Shown piece after piece: positions 25,169 to 33,219 of a stretch of 64,000 bases of DNA (within the stretch, counting starts at the first letter, position 1; every line of letters starts with the position of its first letter). The stretch covers positions 124,001 to 188,000 of the forward strand of contig JAZRQY010000005.1 in NCBI GenBank assembly GCA_045650185.1, read 5' to 3'. The DNA comes from Scatosoma sp045650185. GTDB lineage: Bacteria; Bacillota; Clostridia; Christensenellales; Borkfalkiaceae. Below the pieces are notes generated by a model. It was not told where the DNA came from and did no database searches. It worked only from the letters and a program-made list of their open reading frames with translations. The translations under genes were made by a program, and so were the position numbers.

Positions 25169-27610
25169 ATGGATATGAAATCCGTTGAAAGCAAATGGCA
25201 AGCAAAATGGGAGAAATCCAAGCAAAATTACTTCAATAAGAAGAATATCGACAAGAAATTGTACGTTTTGGAAATGTTCTCCTACCCTTCCGGCGCGAAA
25301 CTGCACGTTGGGCATTGGTATAACTACGGCCCTACCGACAGCTATGCTCGGTTTAAGAAGATGCAGGGCTATGAAGTATTCCAGCCCATGGGCTTTGATG
25401 CCTTCGGTCTGCCCGCGGAAAACTACGCCATCAAGACGGGCGTGCATCCCAAAAAATCCACCGAAGAAAATATCGCTACCATGGAACAGCAGTTGAAAAA
25501 CATGGGGGCTATGTTCGATTGGAGCGCAGAGATGATCACCTGCAACGAGGACTACTATAAGTGGACGCAATGGCTGTTCTTGCAGCTTTACAAGAAGGGG
25601 CTTGCGTACAGAAAAGAGGCGCTCGTCAACTGGTGCCCTTCCTGCGAAACGGTACTTGCCAACGAACAGGTTATCCAAGGCGAATGCGAACGCTGCGGCT
25701 CGGTGGTACTGAGAAAGAACATGACGCAATGGTTCTTGAAGATTACCGACTACGCAGAGGAATTGTTAGAAGGCCTCGACACCATCGACTGGCCTGAAAA
25801 GACCAAGCTTATGCAGAAAAACTGGATTGGTAAGTCCACCGGCTGCGAAATCTATTTCGAGTGCGAAACGGGTGATACCATCACGGTATTCACCACCCGT
25901 CCCGACACGGTATTCGGCGTGAACTACGTCGTACTCGCACCCGAACACCCCTTGGTGGATAAGTTGAAGACAGCGCATCCCGAAAACGCAGAGGCTATCG
26001 ACGCTTACGTGCGCTATGCGGCAGAGGCAAACGACATCGACAGATTGTCTACGGCAAGAGAAAAGACGGGCGTATTCACGGGCGCATACGCAACCCACCC
26101 CTTGACGGGCAAGCAAGTGCCTATCTACCTTGCGGACTACGTACTGTATTCCTACGGTACGGGCGCGGTAATGGCGGTTGCCGCCCACGACGAGCGCGAC
26201 TACGAATTCGCGACGAAATACAATTTGCCTATCACGCAAGTTATCCAAAAGAAAGGCGATGAAACCCCTCTTCCCTTCTGCGAAGACGGTATCCTCGTCA
26301 ACAGCGGAGAATTCGACGGTCTTTCCGGCGAAGAGGCTCGCGATGCCATCGCCGTACATCTTACGAAAATCGGCAAGGGTGGCAAGAAGATTAACTATCG
26401 ACTTCGCGACTGGTCGGTTTCCCGTCAACGCTACTGGGGCGCGCCGATCCCCATGATTCATTGTGAAAAATGCGGCGCAGTACCCGTACCCGAAAAAGAC
26501 CTTCCCGTACGCCTGCCCGACGACGTAGAGTTCCGCCCCAGCGGCAGATCTCCCCTTGCAGGACACGAAGGCTTTATGAACTGCACCTGCCCCAGCTGTG
26601 GCGGCAAGGCGCAACGCGACCCTGATACTTTGGACACCTTCGTATGCTCCAGCTGGTATTACCTGCGCTACCCTGAGGCGAAAAACCACAAGGCGGCGTT
26701 CACGAAAGAGGTTGCCGACAAAATGTTGCCCGTCGACGTATACGTAGGCGGCAGCGAGCATGCTTGTATGCACCTTCTCTACGCGCGATTCATTACGAAG
26801 GCGTTGCGTGATATGGGCTACTTAAGCTTTGACGAGCCGTTCAAACGCCTCGTACACCAAGGCATCATTCTCGGGCCGGACGGCAACCGTATGTCCAAGA
26901 GCAAGGGCAACGTCGTCTCCCCCGACAAGTATATTGAGGAATACGGCTCTGACGTCTTCCGTATGTATTTGATGTTCGGCTTTAGCTATACCGAGGGCGG
27001 CCCTTGGAACGACGACGGCATCAAGTCTATCTCCAAGTTCCTTGACCGTATCGAACGCCTTGTCGTAAAGGCGGCGGAAACGAAGGAAACCAAAGCGGAT
27101 GCCGCTATGAATACCGCAGAAAAAGAGTTGGACTACGTGAAGAACTTTGCGATTAAGAGCATCGTTCGCGACGTAGAGGCATTCTCCTTCAACACCTCGA
27201 TTGCAAGATTGATGGAATACGTCAACGCTCTGCAAAAGTATGATACCGAGGTTGCAGAAAAGAACGTTGCGTTCTACAACGAGTGCATTTTGGATTTGAT
27301 TAAGATGCTTGCGCCTTTCGTGCCCCACTTCGCAGAAGAGCTGTGGGAGATGATGGGCAAGAAGAGCTCCGTACACGAGGAAGAATATCCCGCGTTGAAC
27401 GAGGCGGCTTTGGTGAAAGCGGAAGTCGAATACGCCGTACAGGTAAACAGCAAGATTAAGGCAAAGATGATGATTGCAGAAAACCTTACCCCTGAAGAAA
27501 TTCAGGCGCAGGTTTCTGTTCACCCCGAAATCGCGCCCCTGCTGGAAGGCAAGAGCGTGAAAAAATGCATCGTCGTCAAGGGCAGACTGGTCAACTTGAT
27601 CGTCGGCTAA
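25169..27610 (+). CDS. leuS: Leucine-tRNA ligase
   Basis: Class I synthetase charging tRNA-Leu. 813 residues, normal for the bacterial form. Signature PSGAKLHVGHW (HIGH motif, 41-50), zinc-type cysteines (CPSCETVLANEQ, CERCG), the CP1 editing domain with TTRPDTVFG and VAAHDERDYEFA, and NRMSKSKGN (KMSKS) near residue 577. GGAGG at 25154-25158 is 10 nt from ATG 25169, which is chosen over the earlier in-frame TTG at 25103 because that overlaps the promoter. It forms a single-gene transcript ended at 27639-27668. Confidence 0.98.
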   Translation: MDMKSVESKWQAKWEKSKQNYFNKKNIDKKLYVLEMFSYPSGAKLHVGHWYNYGPTDSYARFKKMQGYEVFQPMGFDAFGLPAENYAIKTGVHPKKSTEENIATMEQQLKNMGAMFDWSAEMITCNEDYYKWTQWLFLQLYKKGLAYRKEALVNWCPSCETVLANEQVIQGECERCGSVVLRKNMTQWFLKITDYAEELLEGLDTIDWPEKTKLMQKNWIGKSTGCEIYFECETGDTITVFTTRPDTVFGVNYVVLAPEHPLVDKLKTAHPENAEAIDAYVRYAAEANDIDRLSTAREKTGVFTGAYATHPLTGKQVPIYLADYVLYSYGTGAVMAVAAHDERDYEFATKYNLPITQVIQKKGDETPLPFCEDGILVNSGEFDGLSGEEARDAIAVHLTKIGKGGKKINYRLRDWSVSRQRYWGAPIPMIHCEKCGAVPVPEKDLPVRLPDDVEFRPSGRSPLAGHEGFMNCTCPSCGGKAQRDPDTLDTFVCSSWYYLRYPEAKNHKAAFTKEVADKMLPVDVYVGGSEHACMHLLYARFITKALRDMGYLSFDEPFKRLVHQGIILGPDGNRMSKSKGNVVSPDKYIEEYGSDVFRMYLMFGFSYTEGGPWNDDGIKSISKFLDRIERLVVKAAETKETKADAAMNTAEKELDYVKNFAIKSIVRDVEAFSFNTSIARLMEYVNALQKYDTEVAEKNVAFYNECILDLIKMLAPFVPHFAEELWEMMGKKSSVHEEEYPALNEAALVKAEVEYAVQVNSKIKAKMMIAENLTPEEIQAQVSVHPEIAPLLEGKSVKKCIVVKGRLVNLIVG

Positions 27611-27638
27611 TTCCCTCATACTGCTAAACCCAAAAACT

Positions 27639-27668
27639 AAGAACCGTAGATTGTTTTCTACGGTTCTT
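27639..27668 (+). terminator. Intrinsic terminator after leuS
   Basis: AAGAACCGTAG and CTACGGTTCTT form an 11-bp perfect stem with an 8-nt loop, followed by a short T-rich run (ACTTTTCC). Confidence 0.85.
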
Positions 27669-27709
27669 ACTTTTCCAGCAAGGTTTTTTTCGCACGCAAG
27701 CAATATTTG

Positions 27710-27739
27710 TTGCTTTCCATGAAAAAAGTATGCTATACT
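27710..27739 (+). promoter_or_regulatory. Probable promoter of the YwaF-like gene
   Basis: TTGCTT (27710-27715), 18-bp spacer, TATACT (27734-27739), about 55 bp before the start codon. Confidence 0.65.
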
Positions 27740-27793
27740 ATATATGGTAATTAAGGAGTTAACTTTACCAAAACCAAAGACAAAGAGGGAAAT

Positions 27794-28654
27794 ATGTACT
27801 CCATTCTCAGCACCCAACACCAAATTTTTCAAACCAAACACCTTATTATTGTTGCCATTTCGTTGGCACTGATTGTTGGATTGTTCTTTCTCTCGAAGAA
27901 GCTGACTTTCCAGAGCATTTGCAAGATTATGCTGTTTGTCGGCATCATTTCCGAAACGGTCAAAATCTTCACCTACATACTCATCAACGAAGATACGCAC
28001 GGCGGGATTTTGCCTAAATCCGACCTTCCGTTCCATTTATGCTCTATCCAAATTTTGTTTGTAGTCGTCCTCAACTTCTCTCAAAATGAAAAGCTGAAAA
28101 GATTTTTGCTCAGCTTTATGTACCCCAGCTGTCTTATCGGCGGGCTTGCTGCCATCTTCATTGCAACCAGCTCTTCCTTGAATAACTGGGTGATTACCTT
28201 TCAATATTTCTTGTACCACATCGCCATCATCGTGCTTGCCTTGAACATTTGCACACGTAAGGAAATTAAATTGACGGCGAAGGATTACGTCAACTCTTTA
28301 AAATTTGTAGGCATTTTGCTGTTCTTCTCGATTTATATCAACAGCATTATCTACGACGGCGGCGAAAGCAATATCAACTTTATGTACGTTGCCTCTCCCC
28401 CTGTGAGCGGGCTCCCCTTCTTGACGGAAGAATTTGGGTGGTTTGTTTATATCATCCACTATGCATGTTTGATACTGTTTGCACTGACGATGTGTTATTT
28501 GAAACCCATCATCAAAGCCTTAAAAGCGAAGTGCGGAAAAAATCAATCCATCGAAGCGCCGATTGCACAAGCGGAAATTCCCCTTTCCACGGAAAATCTT
28601 CCCTCCGCTGAAGCCGCCGTTGCCGATGGGGAAACACAATCCCTCAGCCACTAA
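27794..28654 (+). CDS. YwaF / TIGR02206-like integral membrane protein
   Basis: 286 residues with about seven hydrophobic segments. The run SDLPFHLCSIQ near residue 79 is the hallmark of the YwaF family of Bacillota membrane proteins; histidines in adjacent helices (HGG, HLCS, YHI, IIHYACL) follow the family pattern. Function is unknown. The C-terminal 45 residues are a soluble Ala/Glu-rich tail (IAQAEIPLSTENLPSAE) not needed by the family. AGAGGG precedes ATG 27794. It stands alone between two terminators. Confidence 0.8.
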   Translation: MYSILSTQHQIFQTKHLIIVAISLALIVGLFFLSKKLTFQSICKIMLFVGIISETVKIFTYILINEDTHGGILPKSDLPFHLCSIQILFVVVLNFSQNEKLKRFLLSFMYPSCLIGGLAAIFIATSSSLNNWVITFQYFLYHIAIIVLALNICTRKEIKLTAKDYVNSLKFVGILLFFSIYINSIIYDGGESNINFMYVASPPVSGLPFLTEEFGWFVYIIHYACLILFALTMCYLKPIIKALKAKCGKNQSIEAPIAQAEIPLSTENLPSAEAAVADGETQSLSH

Positions 28655-28698
28655 AAATGACAGCTCCCTTTACGCAAGAGAGCCTTACACATGGGAAT

Positions 28699-28738
28699 AA
28701 AGAACCCCCGACGGAATGATTCCATCGGGGGTTCTTTT
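28699..28738. terminator. Bidirectional terminator between ywaF-like gene and mrp
   Basis: AAAGAACCCCCGA(C)GGA pairs with TCC(A)TCGGGGGTTCTTT, with T or A tracts on both sides, so it serves both convergent genes. Confidence 0.92.
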
Positions 28739-28778
28739 CATCCAACCAAGTTCTGTTTTTCGTCAAACGGTTTTTGTA

Positions 28779-29633
28779 TTATTCTTCTTTGAGGTCAGTC
28801 TTCGGTTGGCTTGCCGCCTCAATTACCGCAAATACCTCTTGCATAGCGTCCGTTTCATAATCCTCGATACGCCCTGCGTCCGCAAGCTTCGTAATCTCAC
28901 TATCAAGCGGCAAGCGCGCCGTCGCGGGAATGATATACTCCTTGGCGAGGGCTTTTACCTTGCTTGCGCCGAACACCTCGATTTCCTTGTCGCAATCGGG
29001 ACAGCGGATATAGCTCATATTCTCCACCAAACCCAAGACGGGTACGTTCATCATATTCGCCATATTCACCGCTTTTTCGACAATCATCTTCACCAGTTCC
29101 TGCGGCGTGCTGACAATGACAATCCCGGCAAGGGGAATGCTCTGGAATACCGAAAGAGGCACGTCACCCGTTCCCGGCGGCATATCAATAAACAAAAGGT
29201 CTACGTCCTTCCAAATAACATCCGTCCAAAACTGCATCACCGTCCCTGCAATGACAGGTCCACGCCATACGACAGGCATCGTTTCCTCTTCAAGCAAGAG
29301 GTTCATACTCATCAACTGCATTCCCGACGGCGTAAGCACCGTGTTGATTCCCTCGCTGCTGCCCGTGGCGTGCTCCTTTACGCCAAACATTTTCGGGATA
29401 GACGGCCCCGTGATGTCCGCATCCATAATCCCCACCGATTTGCCCTGCTTTGCCGCGTACGACGCAAGCAACGCCGTGGTCAAAGACTTTCCTACCCCAC
29501 CTTTACCGCTGACAACGCCTATGACTTTTTTAATAGACGACTGCGCGTGGGGAGCTTTTATCATACTCTCCTGCTTTCTCGACGAACAGTTCGACGAGCA
29601 AGAGGAACAATCGTGCGTGCAATTTCCACTCAT
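28779..29633 (-). CDS. Mrp/NBP35-family P-loop ATPase, Fe-S cluster carrier
   Basis: Cytosolic scaffold/carrier that inserts Fe-S clusters into apoproteins. 284 residues. Deviant Walker A VSGKGGVGKSLTTA near residue 36, FIDMPPGTGDVPLS (Walker B/switch region) and the cluster-binding YIRCPDCDKEIEVFG CxxC near residue 205. The N-terminus has six cysteines in 19 residues (SGNCTHDCSSCSSNCSS), like eukaryotic NBP35 and many anaerobe homologues. ATG 29633 has AAGGAG 10 nt upstream; the open frame continues to 29732 without a ribosome site. Confidence 0.93.
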   Translation of the reverse strand: MSGNCTHDCSSCSSNCSSRKQESMIKAPHAQSSIKKVIGVVSGKGGVGKSLTTALLASYAAKQGKSVGIMDADITGPSIPKMFGVKEHATGSSEGINTVLTPSGMQLMSMNLLLEEETMPVVWRGPVIAGTVMQFWTDVIWKDVDLLFIDMPPGTGDVPLSVFQSIPLAGIVIVSTPQELVKMIVEKAVNMANMMNVPVLGLVENMSYIRCPDCDKEIEVFGASKVKALAKEYIIPATARLPLDSEITKLADAGRIEDYETDAMQEVFAVIEAASQPKTDLKEE

Positions 29634-29669
29634 ACTATTTCTACTCCTTAATCGTTTTGCAACGAAATT

Positions 29670-29698
29670 AGTATACCCCTTTTTGTCTGTTTTGTCAA
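29670..29698 (-). promoter_or_regulatory. Sigma-A promoter of mrp
   Basis: Minus strand TTGACA (29698-29693), 17-bp spacer, TATACT (29675-29670). Confidence 0.88.
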
Positions 29699-29749
29699 CG
29701 TTTTCGACGAAAAGGGGAAAAATACCCTGCAATTTTCACACAAAAACGG

Positions 29750-29778
29750 TTGCACTCTCGGCGCAAATGTTGTATAAT
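29750..29778 (+). promoter_or_regulatory. Sigma-A promoter of the SRP RNA
   Basis: TTGCAC (29750-29755), 17-bp spacer, TATAAT (29773-29778). The RNA should begin at about 29785. Confidence 0.85.
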
Positions 29779-29784
29779 AAGTAA

Positions 29785-30058
29785 GCTGCGCGTAGGCGGG
29801 GAGTTAGCGGCACCCTGTACCCGAAATCCGCTATATCGGGGCTGAACGCCTTTCTCGGCATCGGCTATGGAAGGTTGCGCGTCGTAAGGAGCGTTGATAA
29901 CAAGGTCTTATGCAACGCGATACCGTGAACCGTGTCAGGACAGGAATGTAGCAGCACTAAGCGGACCATCGCGTGTGCCATGAGGTAGCTTTGAAGTAGC
30001 CACCTGCGGCGTTTCCACTTCGGTAATCGTTGACAAAAAAGGATCGCGCAGTTTTTTT
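29785..30058 (+). ncRNA. ffs: Signal recognition particle RNA, large Gram-positive type
   Basis: RNA scaffold of SRP, which targets nascent membrane proteins. The helix 8 signature is unmistakable: GTCAGG, GGAA tetraloop side and GTAGCAGCACTAAG around 29934-29960. The 5' end CTGCGCG (about 29787) pairs with CGCGCAG (30045-30051), closing a molecule of about 270 nt with an Alu domain, as in Bacillus, much longer than the 4.5S type of enteric bacteria. A T7 tract directly after the closing helix may serve as the terminator. Confidence 0.95.
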
Positions 30059-30061
30059 GTA

Positions 30062-30099
30062 CAAAAAAAAGCAGTTGTTTTTACGCAACTGCTTTTTTT
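30062..30099. terminator. Bidirectional terminator between SRP RNA and dinB
   Basis: AAAAAAAGCAGTTG and CAACTGCTTTTTTT form a 14-bp stem with an 8-nt loop. The last dinB codons overlap its edge (stop at 30098-30100). Confidence 0.92.
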
Positions 30100-31327
30100 A
30101 ATCCTTTTTGCCACGGATATCGAGGCCATTCACCTGCGCATCCGTCATTACAATCCCTCTTTGCAGGCTGGCGTAGCCGTACTTATCACGAATATTCGCT
30201 ACTGCCTTTTCCGCGCGCTCCCGCTTTTCATAGCCCTGCTTTTCGCCGTCTATCGCATCCATAATGGACATCTGCTCTATATGATGGTCAAAACCCGAAA
30301 CGGTGATCCCTATCATACGCACGGGCGCGCCAAGCGGATAATGGGCGCAAAACAGCTCGTACGCCGCACGCGCAATATCCGGACAATGAAGGGTGGGAGA
30401 AACCTTCTTTTGGCAGGTCATCTCCTCTAAACGAGTGTTTTTCACCACGATATGTACCGTGTTCGCCTTCCCCACGTCCGCATCGCGAAGACGAGAGGCA
30501 ACGCTTTCTGCCAAGGCGTAGAGCCAGCGTTCTATCTCCTCACGACTGGAAACGTCGCGCGGCAAGGTCATCGAGTTGCCGATGGATTTTATCTCCTCTT
30601 TCTCCTCTGCGCGTCTTACGGGCTCGTTCTCCTCCCCCCTCGCGCAAAGCCAAAGCTGACGTCCACGCTTTCCTAAAATCTTGATAAGCACCTGCTCGTC
30701 AGCCGTGGCGACGTCGCCGATTGTCCTTAACCCGTACCTGCCCAGCGTTTCTGCCGTCGATTTGCCCACGTACAGCATATCCGACACGGGCAACGGATAG
30801 ACGATTTTTTCATAATCCTCTCTACGCACGACGGATACGGCGTCAGGCTTTTTAAACTCTGAGGCGAGCTTTGCCGTCGTCTTGTTAAAGCTCACCCCTA
30901 TCGACACGGTCAGTCCTAATTCTTCCTTCACCGTCGCGCGGATTTTTTCGGCAATCTCCTCGCCACTACCAAACAGCCTTGTGGATGCCGTCACGTCCAG
31001 CGAACATTCGTCTATCGAAAGCTCCTCTACCACGTCCGTAAACCGCTCGTATATCGAGCGCACCAATACGGAGTATTTTTTATACTCGTGATGATGAGGG
31101 GCAACCTTGACTACCTGCGGACATTTCCGCACCGCCGAGGCGACCGTTTCCGCCGTCTTGATGCCGTAGCGTTTCGCCTCCTCGTTTTTGGCAAGCACAA
31201 TCCCCCGCCTCTCCTTCGGGTCGCCGCAGACAATCAGCGGATGACCTTTGAGCGCAGGGTTTAACACCGTTTCCACAGAGGCGAAAAAGTTATTCAAATC
31301 GGAATGTAAAATCACACGATCCTTCAT
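30098..31327 (-). CDS. dinB: DNA polymerase IV (Y family)
   Basis: Translesion polymerase. 409 residues with catalytic HSDLNNFFASVE (first Asp near residue 9), SIDECSLDVT (Asp/Glu pair near residue 103), the helix-hairpin-helix region (LYVGKSTAETLGRYGLRTIGDVA) and a little-finger domain ending in a short Lys-rich tail. The LIVCGDPKERRGIVLAKN segment places it in the clostridial branch. It lies 24 bp after the flavoprotein gene and is probably co-transcribed with it. Confidence 0.96.
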   Translation of the reverse strand: MKDRVILHSDLNNFFASVETVLNPALKGHPLIVCGDPKERRGIVLAKNEEAKRYGIKTAETVASAVRKCPQVVKVAPHHHEYKKYSVLVRSIYERFTDVVEELSIDECSLDVTASTRLFGSGEEIAEKIRATVKEELGLTVSIGVSFNKTTAKLASEFKKPDAVSVVRREDYEKIVYPLPVSDMLYVGKSTAETLGRYGLRTIGDVATADEQVLIKILGKRGRQLWLCARGEENEPVRRAEEKEEIKSIGNSMTLPRDVSSREEIERWLYALAESVASRLRDADVGKANTVHIVVKNTRLEEMTCQKKVSPTLHCPDIARAAYELFCAHYPLGAPVRMIGITVSGFDHHIEQMSIMDAIDGEKQGYEKRERAEKAVANIRDKYGYASLQRGIVMTDAQVNGLDIRGKKD

Positions 31328-31351
31328 CGTTATCGCCCCACTTTCCCCCTT

Positions 31352-32203
31352 TTATTTTGCCAAATATTTCACCACAGAGTGCGCGGCAACGTTGCCTTCG
31401 CCTGCCGCCTTTGCATATTGATACGGTCTGCCCGTGCAATCGCCTGCGGCAAACAAGCCCGAAAGGTTGGTTTTGCAAGCTCTATCCACGACGACGTGCC
31501 CGTTTTCTACCGCCAAGCCACCTACCAGCGCAGACGGCGATACGCTGTCTTTTAGCATGAAAATTCCGTCTACGTCCAAGGTTTGTCCACCCTTTAAGAT
31601 TAGGCGCTCTGCCTTCAAACCGCCCTCGATTTTTTCGGGCATTTTGACGATTTTTTCGATATTGTCGCCCTCTACCTCTACCCCCTTATACAAGGGCAAA
31701 AGGTACACCTTTTTTGCAAGCGAGGCAAGATATTCCACCTCGTGTTCCAAAGCCTTCGTCGTGCAGAATACCGCAATCGTCTTGTCCTTATACAGCATAC
31801 CGTCGCAGGTCGCGCAATAACTGACTCCACGCCCCAAATACGCCTCTTCGCCGTCGATGGCTTTGACCGTTTCTACCCCCGACGCCAAGATGACCGTGCG
31901 GCTTTCGTAGGTGTTATCCCCCTCTGCCATCACGAAAAATTTATCCTTCATCGCGTACACGCCCGTGGCTTTTTGTTCCACAACCTCAATTTCCTCACGC
32001 GCAAGTTGGTCTTGGAGCGCCATGCAAAAATCCTTGCCCGTAATCGCATAAAGACCGGGGTAGTTGGATATTAATTCCGCTTTTTCAATTTTTGCGCTGA
32101 GGGATTTTTTTCCAAGCAAAATAAAGCTTTTCCCATTCGCCTTTAAGGTGAGCGCCGCGGAAATGCCCGCAGGTCCGCTGCCGATAATGATACAATCCAG
32201 CAT
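31352..32203 (-). CDS. Thioredoxin-reductase-like flavoprotein lacking the NADPH site (FFTR/DTR-like)
   Basis: FAD-dependent disulfide reductase of 283 residues. FAD-binding IIGSGPAGISAAL (6-18) and the C-terminal GLFAAGDC are intact, and the redox pair Cys130-Ala-Thr-Cys133 has the thioredoxin reductase spacing. The NADPH-domain glycine motif GGGDSA is replaced by VFCTTKALEHE (145-155), and the HRR phosphate-binding motif is absent (VYLLPLYKG). The product is also about 30 residues shorter than NADPH-TrxR. These are the features of pyridine-nucleotide-independent reductases such as the ferredoxin-linked enzyme of clostridia. ATG 32203 is set by AAGGAG. Its electron donor is inference. Confidence 0.85.
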   Translation of the reverse strand: MLDCIIIGSGPAGISAALTLKANGKSFILLGKKSLSAKIEKAELISNYPGLYAITGKDFCMALQDQLAREEIEVVEQKATGVYAMKDKFFVMAEGDNTYESRTVILASGVETVKAIDGEEAYLGRGVSYCATCDGMLYKDKTIAVFCTTKALEHEVEYLASLAKKVYLLPLYKGVEVEGDNIEKIVKMPEKIEGGLKAERLILKGGQTLDVDGIFMLKDSVSPSALVGGLAVENGHVVVDRACKTNLSGLFAAGDCTGRPYQYAKAAGEGNVAAHSVVKYLAK

Positions 32204-32222
32204 AGTTTTTCTCCTTTCTTGT

Positions 32223-32251
32223 AGTATACCACAAACAAAAGAAAAATGCAA
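32223..32251 (-). promoter_or_regulatory. Sigma-A promoter of the flavoprotein-dinB pair
   Basis: Minus strand TTGCAT (32251-32246), 17-bp spacer, TATACT (32228-32223). Confidence 0.78.
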
Positions 32252-32280
32252 CCAACAAAAGAAAAAACGCCGAAAAAGTA

Positions 32281-32309
32281 TTGAAAAACGCTGGAAATTA
32301 TGCTATACT
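32281..32309 (+). promoter_or_regulatory. Sigma-A promoter of the PPTase gene
   Basis: TTGAAA (32281-32286), 17-bp spacer, TATACT (32304-32309). Confidence 0.82.
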
Positions 32310-32335
32310 AATAGAGAAGAAAGGAGCTTTATCGT

Positions 32336-32974
32336 ATGCAATTTGAGAATACGTCCAAACAAAACGTCGCCCACATCTATATCGCAAGAATCCCCAAAGC
32401 GGACGACTTTTCCTTGCCGAGTGAGCCGATTTTTCCGCCCCAAAGACAGGCTGAAATCGTTGCCTGCACCTCCGAAAAGGTAAGGCGTGAAAAGTATTTT
32501 ACTTGGCGTCTATTGCTGTCCGCCATCGAAAATCGGCTGGGCGTTGACCCTCGACAACTGCAATTTAGAAAGTCTGAAAACGGGAAATGGCTGTGCGATA
32601 GGGTCTATTTTTCCCTCTCCCACAGCGACAACCTTGCATGCGTTGCCCTTTATACTTCCCCCATCGGGGTGGACGTTGAACGACTGCGCCCCTTAAAAAC
32701 ACAGGACTTCGCCTTGAAGATTTTATCCGAGCAGGAGCTCGCCGATTATCACGAGGCGAAAGAAAGCGAACAATCCGCCTTCCTCCTTAGGGCGTGGACG
32801 AGAAAGGAAAGCCTTTTTAAGCGTTTAGACAAAAGCGGATTTTTCTCTTCCAACCCGAAGGATTTGCAAGGGTTTGTGGTAGAGCGCACGATAGAGCTTT
32901 ACAACGAGCAATTCGCCCTTGCGGTTGCCGCCGACGCACCGTTTGTCTTGCAGGTAAACGATTGTATTTTTTGA
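32336..32974 (+). CDS. 4'-phosphopantetheinyl transferase, Sfp type
   Basis: Transfers the phosphopantetheine arm of CoA to carrier proteins. 212 residues. Family motifs FSLSHSDN, IGVDVERLRP (Mg-binding Asp/Glu near 117-119) and WTRKESLFKR (near 160) are all present. AAAGGAG precedes ATG 32336. No carrier protein, NRPS or PKS gene lies in the window; in a bacterium with few such systems a Sfp-type enzyme may serve the fatty-acid ACP. The gene is monocistronic and is followed by a hairpin array. Confidence 0.93.
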   Translation: MQFENTSKQNVAHIYIARIPKADDFSLPSEPIFPPQRQAEIVACTSEKVRREKYFTWRLLLSAIENRLGVDPRQLQFRKSENGKWLCDRVYFSLSHSDNLACVALYTSPIGVDVERLRPLKTQDFALKILSEQELADYHEAKESEQSAFLLRAWTRKESLFKRLDKSGFFSSNPKDLQGFVVERTIELYNEQFALAVAADAPFVLQVNDCIF

Positions 32975-32990
32975 ATGTTATCAACAAAAA

Positions 32991-33181
32991 ACTAAGTTTG
33001 CCCTTTGGGCAAGTGAAGTTATTTTCAATAGTGAAGTTATCTTCGATAGTGAAGTTTCGCCTGACGGCGAAGTTATGGAAAAATATAACCACAATTTTTG
33101 CGAAAGCAAAAACTTCACTGCGCACAGCGCAACTTCACTGCGTATACCACAACTTCACTTTTACAATAGTAAAAACTTCAC
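32991..33181. repeat. Mirrored hairpin array, GTGAAGT type
   Basis: Eight small hairpins with different sequences separated by a 7-nt word. Left half: TTGCCC-TTT-GGGCAA, TATT-TTC-AATA, TATC-TTC-GATA, TTCGCC-TGAC-GGCGAA, with GTGAAGT at 33013, 33031 and 33049. Centre from 33072: GTTATGGAAAAATATAACC. Right half: TTTTGC-GAAA-GCAAAA, TGCGC-ACA-GCGCA, a decayed TGCGTATACCACA, TTTTAC-AATA-GTAAAA, each followed by ACTTCAC, the inverse word (33112, 33132, 33152, 33175). Seven of the eight hairpins pair perfectly. It begins 17 bp after the PPTase stop codon and ends at a terminator. Confidence 0.9.
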
Positions 33182-33182
33182 C

Positions 33183-33215
33183 AAAAAAAGAGCAGGACAA
33201 CCTGCTCTTTTTTTA
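33183..33215. terminator. Bidirectional terminator at the end of the ABC transporter gene
   Basis: AAAAAAAGAGCAGG-ACAA-CCTGCTCTTTTTTT, perfect stem with A/T tracts on both sides. Confidence 0.93.
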
Positions 33216-33219
33216 TCCA

